NCBI GenBank assembly: GCA_011192015.1
Contig: DUET01000074.1
Location: forward strand, 96,875 to 160,874
Direction of reading: 5' to 3'
Length of the DNA: 64,000 nt
Source of the DNA: Anaerolineae bacterium
Lineage (GTDB): Bacteria > Chloroflexota > Anaerolineae > Anaerolineales > E44-bin32
Shown: one piece after another, positions 22,399-33,601 of the stretch
Numbering within the stretch: the stretch's first letter is position 1
Layout of the letters: each line of letters opens with the position of its first letter
The notes under the pieces: model-generated
Seen by the model: only the letters and a program-made list of their open reading frames with translations
What the model was told of the DNA's origin: nothing
The model's database searches: none
Made by a program: the position numbers and the translations under genes

Positions 22399-24492
22399 TT
22401 ATCGAAATAGAAAATACCCGAGAACCAAGATCACGCCCGCAAAGACAGAGAGGGCGTAATTTCGTACATAGCCCGTCTGCAGCGTACGCAGACGCGCCGC
22501 AACTCCCTTGGTGACATCCGCCAGACCGTTGGCGATGCCATCGATCACTCGCAGATCGAAGGCCTGACTCAACCACCATGCCAACCCGCGGAATCCTCGC
22601 GCCAGCACGCTGTCATGGAACCAGTCGTGCCAGAAGCGCCAATCCACGATGTCGGCGAAGAAAGCCGCCAGCGCAACGTAGGGGCGAATGATCAGCAGAT
22701 CATACAGCTCATCCACCCACCACTTGTTGTGCATCCCCACGAAGATCGGACCCAGAATCTTGCGCAGCGGGTCGGGCTCCCCCTTCTTCATCTTGGTGCG
22801 ACCATAGATCAAGTATGCCAGCGTGATTGCTAGTAGAGCCAGCAAGGTGGAGAAACCCGCCACTATGAAGTTGAATTCGCCAGCGTGGACGTGCTCCAGG
22901 GTGTGGTGCAGCCAATCGGTGAGCGAGTGCACGCCGGGCAGATTCAGGATGCCGCCCAGGACCGAGAGTGAAGCCAGGGCGATGAGCGGGACGGTCATCA
23001 CCGGTGGATTCTCCATGGCATGCGCAGCGGCTTCGGAGCGCGGTTTCCCGAAGAAGACCATCAGGATCTGCCGCCCCATGTAGAAGGCCGTGAAGAAAGC
23101 AGCGATGGCAAGCAGCCAGTACACTGCCGGATTGGCATGGCTGGCATCGGCGAGGATTTCATCCTTGGAGAAGAAACCAGCCAGCGGTGGAATGCCCGAG
23201 AGGGTCAGCGCGCCGATGAGGTACACCCAGAAGGTGATCTTCATCTTCGAGCGGAGTCCACCCATGTTGCGCATGTCCTGCGGGTCGAATGGCGGTCCCG
23301 TCGCCTCCTTCCCATGCTCGATGTGGTGATGGCCGTGTTCGATGCCCTGGATCACCGACCCCGCCGAAAGGAAGAGCAGTGCCTTGAAGAAGGCATGCGT
23401 CACCAGGTGGAACATGCCCGCCACATAGGCTCCGAGCCCGACCGCGGCCACCATGAAGCCCAGCTGGCTGATGGTGGAGTAGGCCAGAACGCGCTTGATG
23501 TCGAACTGTCCTACGGCAATCGTGGCGGCGAACAACGCCGTGGCGCCTCCTACGATGGCCACCATGGTCGACGAGAAGGGAGCCAGCTCGAAGAGCACGT
23601 GATTGCGAGCGATCATGTAGATGCCCGCCGTGACCATCGTGGCGGCGTGGATCAACGCCGAAACCGGCGTGGGGCCGGCCATAGCGTCCGGCAGCCATAC
23701 AAAGAGCGGAATCTGGGCGGATTTGCCCGTTGCGCCCAGGAGCAGGAAGAGCGTGATCGCCGTGGCCACACCACCCACCGCCGCTCCGGCGGCCTGCGCC
23801 GATGTAAAGACCTGATCGAATTCCAGGCTTCCAAACTGCCAGAAGACGAGGAACATGGCAATCAGAAACCCGAAGTCTCCGATGCGGTTGGTGATGAAAG
23901 CCTTCTTGCCGGCAACCGCATTCCCGATGCCGTCCTCCCCCTTCTCAAACCAGAACCCGATCAGCAGGTAGGAACAAAGACCGACGCCCTCCCATCCGAC
24001 GAACATCATCAGGAAATTGTTCGCCGTCACAAGGACCATCATGCTGGCCACGAAGAGGTTGAAGAACACGAAGAAGCGTGTGTAACGACCCGGATCACCC
24101 TGGAAGCGCACGTCTTCGTGCATGTAGCCCACAGCATAGATGTGAATCAGCGTGCTGACGCCTGTGACCATCAAAACCATGGCCACAGAAAGCGTATCGA
24201 TCTTCAACGACCAGGCCACATCCAGAGTGCCAATCGTGATCCAATCGGCCACCATCACATTCACGCCCTCAGGATGGCCGCGCAGGGCGATGAACTGCAG
24301 TACGGCGACAGCGAAGGACAGACCCACGGCCGTGCAAGCCACGGCACCCGTGAAACGCTCACCGAAACGGCGTCCGACGATGATGTTGATCAAAAGTCCT
24401 AAAATCGGCAAGAAGATAATCAGCGGTGCGAAGGAGAACAAGCCTCCGTTCACTCCAACTTCAATCGATGCCATCCACACACCCTCCGCCAA
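22399..24492 (-). CDS. nuoL: NADH-quinone oxidoreductase subunit L
   Basis: GKSAQIPLFVWLPDAMAGPTPVSALIHAATMVTAGIYMIAR; STISQLGFMVAAVGLGAY. Confidence 0.97.
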   Translation of the reverse strand: MAEGVWMASIEVGVNGGLFSFAPLIIFLPILGLLINIIVGRRFGERFTGAVACTAVGLSFAVAVLQFIALRGHPEGVNVMVADWITIGTLDVAWSLKIDTLSVAMVLMVTGVSTLIHIYAVGYMHEDVRFQGDPGRYTRFFVFFNLFVASMMVLVTANNFLMMFVGWEGVGLCSYLLIGFWFEKGEDGIGNAVAGKKAFITNRIGDFGFLIAMFLVFWQFGSLEFDQVFTSAQAAGAAVGGVATAITLFLLLGATGKSAQIPLFVWLPDAMAGPTPVSALIHAATMVTAGIYMIARNHVLFELAPFSSTMVAIVGGATALFAATIAVGQFDIKRVLAYSTISQLGFMVAAVGLGAYVAGMFHLVTHAFFKALLFLSAGSVIQGIEHGHHHIEHGKEATGPPFDPQDMRNMGGLRSKMKITFWVYLIGALTLSGIPPLAGFFSKDEILADASHANPAVYWLLAIAAFFTAFYMGRQILMVFFGKPRSEAAAHAMENPPVMTVPLIALASLSVLGGILNLPGVHSLTDWLHHTLEHVHAGEFNFIVAGFSTLLALLAITLAYLIYGRTKMKKGEPDPLRKILGPIFVGMHNKWWVDELYDLLIIRPYVALAAFFADIVDWRFWHDWFHDSVLARGFRGLAWWLSQAFDLRVIDGIANGLADVTKGVAARLRTLQTGYVRNYALSVFAGVILVLGYFLFR

Positions 24493-24497
24493 TATGC

Positions 24498-24803
24498 CTA
24501 GCCGCGCAGCTTATTGATTTGGTCGATATCGATGCTGTGCCGAGTCTTGAAGATGGTCACGATCAGCGCCAAACCGACGGCCACTTCGGCTGCAGCAACC
24601 GCAATCACGAAGAACACGAACACTTGTCCAGGCAACTCGGAAAATTGCCTGGCGAATGAGATGAAGGCCAGATTGGCCGAATTGAGCATCAGTTCAATCG
24701 ACATGAAGATGACGATCGTGTTGCGGCGGATCAAGACGCCCAACACACCCAGCGTGAACATCACGCCCGAAAGAGCCAGCAGGTAGGTCGTTGGGATGTT
24801 CAT
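24498..24803 (-). CDS. nuoK: NADH-quinone oxidoreductase subunit K
   Basis: [32 protein letters not shown]...[17 protein letters not shown]. Confidence 0.97.
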   Translation of the reverse strand: MNIPTTYLLALSGVMFTLGVLGVLIRRNTIVIFMSIELMLNSANLAFISFARQFSELPGQVFVFFVIAVAAAEVAVGLALIVTIFKTRHSIDIDQINKLRG

Positions 24804-25324
24804 CGGCTCTCCTTACGTTCGTTGCGTGAAAGTACGATCGCACCCACCATGGCCACCAGCAGCAGCACCGAGGTGATCTCGAAGGGAATCAGATACGTAC
24901 GGAACAGCTCGGATCCGACGGACGCCGGGCTGCCGAAGCCCTCGACCACGGACTGCACACTCTCCGCCAATACATCCATGCGTGTGTAGAGCATCAACCC
25001 GAATTCACCCACGAGGATCAATCCGAAGATCAGCGCCACCGGAAGCTGCCACGGTAATTTCCTCGAGGTTTCAACATGCTCGGCTCCAAGCAGCATGATC
25101 ACAAACAGGAACAACACCATGATGGCGCCCGCGTAGACCGTCACCTGCACCAAGGCGATGAAAGCCGCATTCAGCAGCAGATACAAGACGGCAACTGTGA
25201 TGAAGTTCATAACCAGGAAGATCGCCGAATAGATTGCATTTCGGCTGATAAGCATGCTTACCGCCGATGCGATGGCTACTGCTGCCAGGCCTAAAAAGAT
25301 GATCACGTCTATGCTCATACACAT
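24800..25324 (-). CDS. nuoJ: NADH-quinone oxidoreductase subunit J
   Basis: [53 protein letters not shown]. Confidence 0.96.
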   Translation of the reverse strand: MCMSIDVIIFLGLAAVAIASAVSMLISRNAIYSAIFLVMNFITVAVLYLLLNAAFIALVQVTVYAGAIMVLFLFVIMLLGAEHVETSRKLPWQLPVALIFGLILVGEFGLMLYTRMDVLAESVQSVVEGFGSPASVGSELFRTYLIPFEITSVLLLVAMVGAIVLSRNERKESR

Positions 25325-25426
25325 GCCTCTTGCTTGTACGATCGCAGCGCTTGGTCGACAACGAAGATGGCCGTGCGTGGTTCTGGCAAGCCGCCTTCAG
25401 TTTTGTTCATCGATACCCATCCCCCC

Positions 25427-25930
25427 TCAATCCGGATCTTCCATTTCAGGAATGGCTTTGCCGAAAGCTCCGGGTGGAACGGTCATCGGTGTCGCCCTGC
25501 CTTCAGGCGGAACCGGCACGAGCAGCCTGTCTTTGGTATAGATGGCGTCCCTTCGGTTCAGATAGGACAGCTCATAGTTATGCTCAAGCACGATCGCTTC
25601 TGTCGGACAGGCATCTTCGCAGAAACCGCAGAAGATGCAGCGCAGCAAGTTGATCTCGTAGATGCTGGCGTAGCGCTCACCTGGTGAGTAGCGTTGTTGG
25701 TCGTTGTTCTCAGCGGCTTCGACGAAGATCGCTCCCGCCGGACACGCCGCTGCACACAGAGCACAGCCGATGCATCGCTCCAATCCGTTCTCATAGCGTT
25801 GCAGCACATGGCGTCCGCGAAAACGGGGACGAACCGGCCGCTTGACATCGGGATATTCAATGGTAACAGGCTTCTCGAACATGCTCTTGAAAGTCGTCCA
25901 CATGCCTCGAGCGATTTCTAAGGCGAACAT
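25427..25930 (-). CDS. nuoI: NADH-quinone oxidoreductase subunit I
   Basis: Two 4Fe-4S motifs: [16 protein letters not shown] and [16 protein letters not shown]. Confidence 0.97.
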   Translation of the reverse strand: MFALEIARGMWTTFKSMFEKPVTIEYPDVKRPVRPRFRGRHVLQRYENGLERCIGCALCAAACPAGAIFVEAAENNDQQRYSPGERYASIYEINLLRCIFCGFCEDACPTEAIVLEHNYELSYLNRRDAIYTKDRLLVPVPPEGRATPMTVPPGAFGKAIPEMEDPD

Positions 25931-25933
25931 GCA

Positions 25934-26941
25934 TCAGCCTCCAACCAGCACAAACGCTGCCGTGCCCATCACGTTCAGCAGAGCAAGCGGTAGTAGGATC
26001 TTCCATCCAAACGCCATCAGGCGATCATAGCGGAAGCGAACCAGGGTGGCCCGCATCCAGACCATGATGAAGAGCACCACAACGGTCTTCAGAACCAAGT
26101 AGACCGGTCCCAACAATGGGAACTGATTTACAAACGGTCCCCAATAACCGCCCAGGAAGAGCGTAACGGCGATCATGCTCACGGCAATCATCTTGTCGTA
26201 CTCGGCCATGAACATCAGCGCAAACTTCATTCCCGAATATTCGGCATGGTATCCGGCCGTCAATTCCTGCTCGGCTTCGGGCATGTCGAAGGGATCACGA
26301 TTGACCTCCGCCACGGCCGCAAGCAGGAAGATGATGAAGCCCAGAGGTTGAAGCCAAATGTACCAGCGGAAACCTTGCTGCGCGTTCACGATATCATGAA
26401 GGCTCATGGAATTGGCGAGCAGGATCGGGCCGATGAACGCCAGGGCAAGGGCGAGTTCATAGCTGATCATCTGCGCCGTGGCACGAATGCCACCCAGCAA
26501 GGCGTACTTGTTGCTGGAGGCCCAACCGGCGATCGTTATGCCATACACAGCGATCGAACTCACGGCCATGATGTACAAGACACCCACATTGATGTCTCCA
26601 GCAATCCCAAGGGTAATCGGATAGCCGAACAACACCATGTCAGGTCCCAGAGGAACTACAGCTAAAACGATCAGGGCGGGGATCACCGTGATCACCGGAG
26701 CCAGGATGAAGAGCGCCTTGTCGGCGCGATCGGGGATCACCTCTTCCTTGAAGATCAATTTAATTCCATCGGCCACAGGCTGCAGCAGCCCCCAGGGCCC
26801 TGCCCGGTTGGGGCCGATGCGGACCTGGATGCGTGCTTGAACCCGGCGTTCGAATAAGGTGAGATAGGCAAAACCGCCGATGAGTCCGACGATGATTACG
26901 ATCGACTCGACCGCCCATTCCACCAAATGTGGGATGTCCAT
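25934..26941 (-). CDS. nuoH: NADH-quinone oxidoreductase subunit H
   Basis: ERRVQARIQVRIGPNRAGPWGLLQPVADGIKLIFKEE; FDMPEAEQELTAGYHAEYSGMKFALMFMAEY. Confidence 0.98.
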   Translation of the reverse strand: MDIPHLVEWAVESIVIIVGLIGGFAYLTLFERRVQARIQVRIGPNRAGPWGLLQPVADGIKLIFKEEVIPDRADKALFILAPVITVIPALIVLAVVPLGPDMVLFGYPITLGIAGDINVGVLYIMAVSSIAVYGITIAGWASSNKYALLGGIRATAQMISYELALALAFIGPILLANSMSLHDIVNAQQGFRWYIWLQPLGFIIFLLAAVAEVNRDPFDMPEAEQELTAGYHAEYSGMKFALMFMAEYDKMIAVSMIAVTLFLGGYWGPFVNQFPLLGPVYLVLKTVVVLFIMVWMRATLVRFRYDRLMAFGWKILLPLALLNVMGTAAFVLVGG

Positions 26942-26950
26942 GGCCCTCCC

Positions 26951-29461
26951 TTAACTCCCAACGGAGCGAATCTTCACAGCCACTGGAGCTGCCAATGGAA
27001 CTCCAAGGCTGCGAGGCACGAGAACCACACCGCGAGGCACTTCCTCTTCGATCACCGTTCGCAGGCGCTGCTCGCCGCCATTCCACGTGACATCGACTTC
27101 ACCCCCGTCGGAAATCTTCAGCCGTTTGGCATCCTCAGGATTGATATGCAGACACAGGGAAACCAATCTCGAAGAAAGCACCTGGGATGGTTCAATCGTC
27201 GTGCCGCGATCGTAGAGCTTCGTGATAGGAATCATCATGATGCCGCGCTTGCTGGAAACCCGGGCGGGTGTTGACCACTCGATCTCAAACGCTTCGCCGC
27301 GCTCGACGCCCGAGGGAAGTTGTACGCCCACCCCCTGCTGATTGGGATTGGCGGTGCCTCCGAAATAGAGATCCTTGCCGCCGACTGGCGGCCACTGCGA
27401 TTCGGCATGCGCCAGCGCGGCGTAATCCAACCCTGCATAATCACCATTCTCGGATGCGATCTCCAGTAGAACTGCTGCCGCCGATGGTCTTGCAGGTTCG
27501 AGCCCCATGGCCTCACCGATGGCTGCCAGGATCTGCCAATCGGGTCGTGTTTCTCCCAGAGGCGCGATTGCCGGATAGAAGCGTTGAACACGACGCATGC
27601 CGTTGGTGTAGGTACCCTCGCGTTCCGCAAAGGACTGCGCTGGCAGGACGACGTCCGCCGCCTTCGCAGTCTCGGTGAGGAATAATTCCTGAACCACGAG
27701 GAACTCGATTTCCGCCAGCATGCTGGCCAGTGCTGGATCATCACCAGCAGGGTCAGCCGCCATCACGTAAACGGCCTTCGTTCCCTTGAGGGCTTCCTCC
27801 AATCCCTGCGGGTGGGGAGCCAAGCCCATGTCCCAGGCTCCTTGGCTGTTGCAGCGCGGCCAAACGGCCACCAGCCCATTGTTGGGGCGAGCCACGTGAC
27901 CGGTCGCTGAGAGCAGGCTCGCACAAGCCTGAGCCAGGGCATGAGATCCCTCGTAGTCCATTCCTTCATGCCCGTAGAACAACAAGGCGTTGGGCGCCTT
28001 GGCGAAGGTCTCGGAGGCTTCTCTCGTCTCATCCGAGGCGAACTTGGCCAGGGCACCGTCGCCATTGACGGCATGCAGCAGCCCGAGCATCGTATGCGCC
28101 GCTTCACCGTACGTATAGCGCAGGGTGTGTGAAGCATAGGCATCCAAACGCGTGGTTCGCGCGTTGGCGACGATCAATTGCGCACCACGTTCGACAGCCT
28201 GTTTGATTCGAAGCCACCAGATCGGAGCCTCCTCATGGAGATCTGAAGCCACCACAAGGATGCAGTCACCGGCACCTAACCGGGCGAGATTGGTTTCTGC
28301 CCCAACGCCGACCTGCTGGACGAGATCACCCCCAGCCATGTCGCCATGCTGTACGGCCTGCCCGCCGAGCCCTTCCATCAGGTGTCGCATCAGGAAGAGA
28401 TCCTCGTTGCTGGTCCTTCCGCCGGCAATACCGAGGATCGATCCATCGGCAGCCTTCAATCCGTCGACAACACGCTTCAGGGCCTCCTCCCAGCTCGTCT
28501 TGACCAGCTTGCCTTTACGTTTTATCAGCGGTTGGGAAAGGCGGTCTTCGCTGGAAGCGTAGTGATGTGCGAAGCGTCCCTTATCGCAGATCCAGATCTC
28601 ATTGACGGTGTCGTTATGGCGCGGTATCACGCGCTTGATCACCTCGGCACCCTTGGATCGCGCTTCGCGTCGCGAATGGAGCGTGATGTTGCAACCCACC
28701 GCGCAATGCGAGCAGATCGAAGCTGCTTCACTCAGCTCCCAGGATCTGGCGCTGAAGCGGAAATCTGCGGTCGTGAGGGCTCCCACGGGACAGATATCAG
28801 TGGTGTTTCCTGAGAAGTAGGAATTGAAACCCGGTTCGGAGTAGGTGACGATCTCCAGTTTTCTGCCTCGCTCACTGAAGGCGATCACGGGGTCATCGAC
28901 GATCTCCGTTTGGAAGCGGATGCAGCGGGAGCACTGAATGCAGCGCTCTCGATCCAGGAAGATCAGTTCGCCCAGGGGTACATGCTTGTCCAGGCGCATC
29001 TTGTCTTCGTAAAGGAAGCGACTCTCCCCTGGACCATGCTTCATGGTCAGGTTCTGCAGCGGGCATTCGCCGCCCTTATCGCAGACCGGGCAATCCAGCG
29101 GATGCGAGGTAAGCAGGAATTCGACGACCTGCTGGCGTTCCTTGATGGCGCGCTCGCTGTTGACGAGCACCACCCAGCCTTCTCCGACGGGTGTGGTGCA
29201 GGCGGTCTCCAGCTTGGGACCGAACTCGATCACCGCATCCCCGTTCTCATCGCGCACGACCGCACGCGTCGCCCGGTCGATCTTGGGACGTCCGATCTCC
29301 ACCAGGCACATGCGGCACATGCCCACGGGTTTCAGCTTCGGGTGGTAGCAGAAGACGGGAATCTCGATCCCGATCTTCTTGGCTGCGTCTACGATCAGCG
29401 TGCCTGCGGGCACGGTGACCTCAACACCGTCGATCGTCAGGGAAACCAAGGCTTCGCTCAT
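26951..29461 (-). CDS. nuoG: NADH-quinone oxidoreductase subunit G
   Basis: 2Fe-2S/4Fe-4S N-terminus (FCYHPKLKPVGMCRMCLVEI; DCPVCDKGGECPLQNLT), CSHCAVGCNI and molybdopterin oxidoreductase-like C-terminus. Confidence 0.96.
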   Translation of the reverse strand: MSEALVSLTIDGVEVTVPAGTLIVDAAKKIGIEIPVFCYHPKLKPVGMCRMCLVEIGRPKIDRATRAVVRDENGDAVIEFGPKLETACTTPVGEGWVVLVNSERAIKERQQVVEFLLTSHPLDCPVCDKGGECPLQNLTMKHGPGESRFLYEDKMRLDKHVPLGELIFLDRERCIQCSRCIRFQTEIVDDPVIAFSERGRKLEIVTYSEPGFNSYFSGNTTDICPVGALTTADFRFSARSWELSEAASICSHCAVGCNITLHSRREARSKGAEVIKRVIPRHNDTVNEIWICDKGRFAHHYASSEDRLSQPLIKRKGKLVKTSWEEALKRVVDGLKAADGSILGIAGGRTSNEDLFLMRHLMEGLGGQAVQHGDMAGGDLVQQVGVGAETNLARLGAGDCILVVASDLHEEAPIWWLRIKQAVERGAQLIVANARTTRLDAYASHTLRYTYGEAAHTMLGLLHAVNGDGALAKFASDETREASETFAKAPNALLFYGHEGMDYEGSHALAQACASLLSATGHVARPNNGLVAVWPRCNSQGAWDMGLAPHPQGLEEALKGTKAVYVMAADPAGDDPALASMLAEIEFLVVQELFLTETAKAADVVLPAQSFAEREGTYTNGMRRVQRFYPAIAPLGETRPDWQILAAIGEAMGLEPARPSAAAVLLEIASENGDYAGLDYAALAHAESQWPPVGGKDLYFGGTANPNQQGVGVQLPSGVERGEAFEIEWSTPARVSSKRGIMMIPITKLYDRGTTIEPSQVLSSRLVSLCLHINPEDAKRLKISDGGEVDVTWNGGEQRLRTVIEEEVPRGVVLVPRSLGVPLAAPVAVKIRSVGS

Positions 29462-30714
29462 TTTCCGTCCACGGCGTGGGCTTCAAAATCGGATCGGAAG
29501 CGGGCAATGTCGGCTACGACCTGGGCGGCAGCAAAATCGCCCAGCGCACATAAGCATTTACCCACAATGCTGTTGGCCACGCTATCCAACAGATCGATGT
29601 CCTCCGATGTGGCCTTTCCATCTTGCAGGCGTTTGAGAATATTGAGCATCCAGTAGGTACCCTCGCGGCATGGCGTGCATTTACCGCAAGATTCATGCTT
29701 GAAGAAATCAATGATCTTGTATGTCAGCCAACTGATGTCCACACTATCGTCGATCACGATCACAGAAGCGGAACCCAGATCCGAACCGATGTCGCGCACC
29801 GATTCGTAGTCCATGGGTGTATCCAACACTTCATCCGTGGCCACCAAAATGGCGGCGGAGGCTCCCGCGGGCAGGATGGCCTTGATCGAACGGCCGTCAG
29901 GAATGCCCCCTCCATGCTCGAAGATCAATTCACGGAAGGTGGTGCCCAGGGGAAGTTCGTAATTTCCGGGGCGGACCACATGGCCCGAGAGGCTGAAGAT
30001 CTTATTCCCCGTGCTCTTCTCCGTGCCGATCGAACGATACCAATCCGCGCCGCGCGAGAGGATCGGAGGCAGGTTGGTCAACGTCTCGACATTGTTGACG
30101 ACGGTGGGTTTCCCGTACAGCCCCTCGGCCGCGGGGAATGGCGGTCTCAGACGTGGTTGACCGAGCTTGCCTTCCAAAGACTCGAGCAGCGCTGTTTCCT
30201 CGCCGCAGATATAGGCGCCGGCGCCGAGGTGGACGCGGATATCGAGGTGATAGTCCTTACCGAAGAGCTTCTCCCCTAGCAGCCCCTTCTTGTAGAGCTG
30301 GTCGATGTGTCCTTCCAGCGTATGGGCAAGATCCCAGAATTCACCGCGGCAGTAGACAAAGGCTTCATGTGCCTGGGCGGCATAGCAGCAGATGGCAACG
30401 CCTTCAAGGAACTGGAAGGGATTGCGCTCCATGATCTCACGATCCTTGAAGGTTCCCGGTTCGGATTCATCGGCATTGGCCACAACATAGCGAGGATAGA
30501 CATCAGGGGTGAGGAAACCCCATTTGACGCCGGCCGGGAACCCTGCTCCACCCCGGCCGCGCAATCCGGCGGTTCGGACAATGTCGATCACCTCTTGGGG
30601 TTTCTTCTTCGTGACGACTTCCTTGAACGCCTCAAAGCCACCGTTGGCCATGTAGACATCCAACTTGTCGATGTCCGGGATATCGCGATGGCGCAGCAGA
30701 ATGTGTTCAGCCAT
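29458..30714 (-). CDS. nuoF: NADH-quinone oxidoreductase subunit F
   Basis: GLRGRGGAGFPAGVKWGF; GAYICGEETALLESLEG; ESCGKCTPCREGTYWM. Confidence 0.98.
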   Translation of the reverse strand: MAEHILLRHRDIPDIDKLDVYMANGGFEAFKEVVTKKKPQEVIDIVRTAGLRGRGGAGFPAGVKWGFLTPDVYPRYVVANADESEPGTFKDREIMERNPFQFLEGVAICCYAAQAHEAFVYCRGEFWDLAHTLEGHIDQLYKKGLLGEKLFGKDYHLDIRVHLGAGAYICGEETALLESLEGKLGQPRLRPPFPAAEGLYGKPTVVNNVETLTNLPPILSRGADWYRSIGTEKSTGNKIFSLSGHVVRPGNYELPLGTTFRELIFEHGGGIPDGRSIKAILPAGASAAILVATDEVLDTPMDYESVRDIGSDLGSASVIVIDDSVDISWLTYKIIDFFKHESCGKCTPCREGTYWMLNILKRLQDGKATSEDIDLLDSVANSIVGKCLCALGDFAAAQVVADIARFRSDFEAHAVDGK

Positions 30715-31207
30715 CTTTGTGCCTCTTGCGGATTTCCTGGATCAATGCCATGGCGCTTTCTACCGTTTGGTCCTCATGATAGTGGATGCCTTCCGCGTCT
30801 TGAACTTGAAACACGGGGGCCCTGTCGCAAGCGGCCAGGCACTTCACTTCTTCGACCGTGAAGAGGCCATCCTCTGTTGTCTCCCCGAAGCGGATGCCAA
30901 GTTGTGCGCAAAGCTGTTCCGCAAATTCCTCCGCACCGCGCAGCGCGCACGGAGTATCCGTGCAGATCTGGATGCGGTACTTCCCGCCCTGTTCATCGTA
31001 GTAGAGCGTATAGAAGCCGATCAGTGAGCCGACCTCCGTGGGTTCCAGCTCGAGCAGCTCGGCGATTTCCACCAGGGCGGCGGGAGTGATGTGACCATAC
31101 TCCTGCAAAGCCAGGTGGAGCAACGGCATGACTGCGGAACGCTTCTGCTCAGAAGGATACTTCTCAAGAATGGCCTTGATCTCTGAGCGGTGATTGTCTG
31201 CGAGCAA
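30707..31207 (-). CDS. nuoE: NADH-quinone oxidoreductase subunit E
   Basis: ICTDTPCALRGAEEF...VEEVKCLAACDRAPVFQV 2Fe-2S ligands. Confidence 0.96.
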   Translation of the reverse strand: MLADNHRSEIKAILEKYPSEQKRSAVMPLLHLALQEYGHITPAALVEIAELLELEPTEVGSLIGFYTLYYDEQGGKYRIQICTDTPCALRGAEEFAEQLCAQLGIRFGETTEDGLFTVEEVKCLAACDRAPVFQVQDAEGIHYHEDQTVESAMALIQEIRKRHKDG

Positions 31208-31261
31208 GGTTTCGGCTCCTCGATATCTTTGCCCGGATCGGGCAGCTTCTCCCGATCGAGC

Positions 31262-32521
31262 TTATCGATCTACGTCTCCCAGGATGGGATCAAGACTGCT
31301 GATGATGGCCACCAGATCGGCCACCAGGCACCCCTCGGCAAGAACGGGCAAAACCTGAAGGTTGCTCAAGCTTGGGGTTTGGAAGTGGACTCGGTAGGGT
31401 TTGGGGCCACCATCACCAACCAGGTAGCATCCGATTTCACCCCGTGCTGACTCCACAGGCACGTACACGGCGCCTTTCGGTGCAGAAAAACCCTCGGTCC
31501 AGAGCTTGAAGTGATGGATAAGAGCTTCCATGCTGTGACCGAGCTCGGATCGCGGGGGGGGCACGAATTTCCGGTTGTTGCTGCGCCAGGGCCCTGCGGG
31601 GATACTGTCCACCGCCTGCTGAATGATGCGCAGAGATTGGCGCATCTCCTCGATGCGTACGATATAGCGATCGTAGGTATCACCCTTGGATCCGAGGGGA
31701 ATGTCGAAATCGTAGCGCTCGTAACCCGTATAGGGTACAGCTCTTCGAAGGTCGAAGGGTTCGCCGGCGGCGCGGAGTGCAGGCCCTGTCAAACCCCACC
31801 GAATGGCATCCTCGCGTGAAATTTCACCGATGCCTCGAGTGCGATCGATGTAGAGCGGATTGTTGCTCAGTAGATCCTCGTATTGCTGGATGCGCTTAGG
31901 GAAGATCTTCACGAAATTCCGAACCGCGTCCTCAAATTCATCCGGCACATCCCGCCAAAGCCCTCCCGGTCGGATGTAAGACGTCATCATCCGCGCGCCG
32001 GAGCACATCTCGAAGATGTCCAGGATGATCTCCCGCTCCCGGAAGCAATAGAGGAATACGGATGCCGCAGCCAGATCCAGCGCATGCGACGCCAGGAAGA
32101 TGAGATGGGAGGCGATGCGCTGCAATTCGACCAGGATCACTCGAATCACCTGCGCGCGTTCGGGAACATCGATGTCGATCAGCTTCTCGACCGCCAGCGT
32201 AAAGCACAGGTTGTTGCCGACGGTGTTCAAATAGTCCATGCGGTCGGTCATTACAAGCGCTTGATCATACCGCTTGGACTCCATGTTCTTCTCGATGCCC
32301 GTGTGCAGAAAGCCGATGTCCGGGTTGCAGCGAACGATCCTCTCACCATCGAGTTCGAGCAGCAGGCGCAGCACTCCATGCGTGCTGGGGTGTTGGGGTC
32401 CCATGTTCAAGACCATGGTTTCGCCCGAGATGGCACGCTCGCTTACCAGGTGTTTGAGCTCCTCGAACGTGACTTCCAGATGAGGTTCCAGCATATTCTC
32501 AATCCTTGACATCATGGGCAT
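31262..32521 (-). CDS. nuoD: NADH-quinone oxidoreductase subunit D
   Basis: LNMGPQHPSTHGVLRLLLELDGERIVRCNPDIGFLHTGIEKNMESKRYDQALVMTDRMDYL. Confidence 0.98.
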   Translation of the reverse strand: MPMMSRIENMLEPHLEVTFEELKHLVSERAISGETMVLNMGPQHPSTHGVLRLLLELDGERIVRCNPDIGFLHTGIEKNMESKRYDQALVMTDRMDYLNTVGNNLCFTLAVEKLIDIDVPERAQVIRVILVELQRIASHLIFLASHALDLAAASVFLYCFREREIILDIFEMCSGARMMTSYIRPGGLWRDVPDEFEDAVRNFVKIFPKRIQQYEDLLSNNPLYIDRTRGIGEISREDAIRWGLTGPALRAAGEPFDLRRAVPYTGYERYDFDIPLGSKGDTYDRYIVRIEEMRQSLRIIQQAVDSIPAGPWRSNNRKFVPPPRSELGHSMEALIHHFKLWTEGFSAPKGAVYVPVESARGEIGCYLVGDGGPKPYRVHFQTPSLSNLQVLPVLAEGCLVADLVAIISSLDPILGDVDR

Positions 32522-32524
32522 CAG

Positions 32525-33091
32525 CTACTCTTTGGCATACCGTTTTCGACGATCGATCTCGTCGAAATTGAAGCTGAATTGGATTTCCTCATAACCCAGA
32601 GGATAGTCCTTGCGCAGAGGATGTCCTTCCCAATCCTTGGGCATGATCAGACGTCGCAGATCTGAATGGCCTTCGAAGAGGATGCCAAACATGTCGTAGA
32701 CCTCGCGCTCGAACCAATTCGCGTTCAGGTACACGCTCTCAATCGTCGGCAATTCCGCATCTGCGCCTTGCAGCGGAATGCGCAGCCCCAGGTATTGACC
32801 ATGGGGAATGCTGAAAACCTGATAGATCACGGAAAAGCGCGGTTCATCCGGCCAGTAATCAACAGCCGTCAAGGACGCCAACCTGTTGAAACCCAATTCC
32901 GGCGTATCCCGCAGAATCTCGCAGGCTCGAACGATGGCTTCGCGATCGAGCACAACCGTGGTTTCACCCCGGAAGCTCTCCACCTCGAGCACCCCGGAAC
33001 CCAGTTCCTTCTTGAGCGCCGCGACCGCTCTATCACTCAACGTCATCGATCCGTATCCTTCTGACAGCTTGGCCGACCGGAGCTTGATCAT
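32525..33091 (-). CDS. nuoC: NADH-quinone oxidoreductase subunit C
   Basis: [40 protein letters not shown]. Confidence 0.97.
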   Translation of the reverse strand: MIKLRSAKLSEGYGSMTLSDRAVAALKKELGSGVLEVESFRGETTVVLDREAIVRACEILRDTPELGFNRLASLTAVDYWPDEPRFSVIYQVFSIPHGQYLGLRIPLQGADAELPTIESVYLNANWFEREVYDMFGILFEGHSDLRRLIMPKDWEGHPLRKDYPLGYEEIQFSFNFDEIDRRKRYAKE

Positions 33092-33118
33092 CTCCGGTCG
33101 GCAGTTGGCTTCATTCTT

Positions 33119-33601
33119 CTAAGACCAATCCTGGATCTTCTCGGCCATGACTTTGTCACGCAACGTCAGAATGCCATGGATCAAAGCCTCAGGTCGAGGG
33201 GGGCAACCGGAAACGAAAACATCCACCGGCACGATTTCATCCACGCCCTGCACGATGGCGTAGTTGTTAAAGATGCCGCCACATGAAGCGCAGTCCCCCA
33301 TGGCGACGACCCATTTGGGTTCCGGCATCTGATCATACAAACGCCGAAGCACAGGGGCCATCTTGCGGGTTACACGTCCTGCGACGATCATCAGGTCGGA
33401 TTGACGAGGCGTTGCTCGCATGAGTTCCATGCCGAAGCGGCTCATGTCGTAATCCGAAGCCTGGGCAGCCATCATCTCAATCGCACAGCAGGCGAGGCCG
33501 AAGAGCATAGGCCACATCGCACGTGTGCGCGACCAATTCACGACCTTCTCGAGCGTGGTGGTTACAATGCCCAGCCGACCAAGCTTCTGTTCTACTCCCA
33601 T
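33119..33601 (-). CDS. nuoB: NADH-quinone oxidoreductase subunit B
   Basis: [40 protein letters not shown] (N2 cluster ligands). Confidence 0.98.
   Translation of the reverse strand: MGVEQKLGRLGIVTTTLEKVVNWSRTRAMWPMLFGLACCAIEMMAAQASDYDMSRFGMELMRATPRQSDLMIVAGRVTRKMAPVLRRLYDQMPEPKWVVAMGDCASCGGIFNNYAIVQGVDEIVPVDVFVSGCPPRPEALIHGILTLRDKVMAEKIQDWS

Noticed and set aside
21306-22514. 402-aa plus-strand ORF antisense to nuoM
   Set aside because: Same hydrophilic antisense composition; no domain; conserved nuo operon on the other strand.
23020-24402. 460-aa plus-strand ORF antisense to nuoL
   Set aside because: Low-complexity E/H/D/R-rich translation typical of antisense frames of hydrophobic membrane proteins; nuoL is certain.
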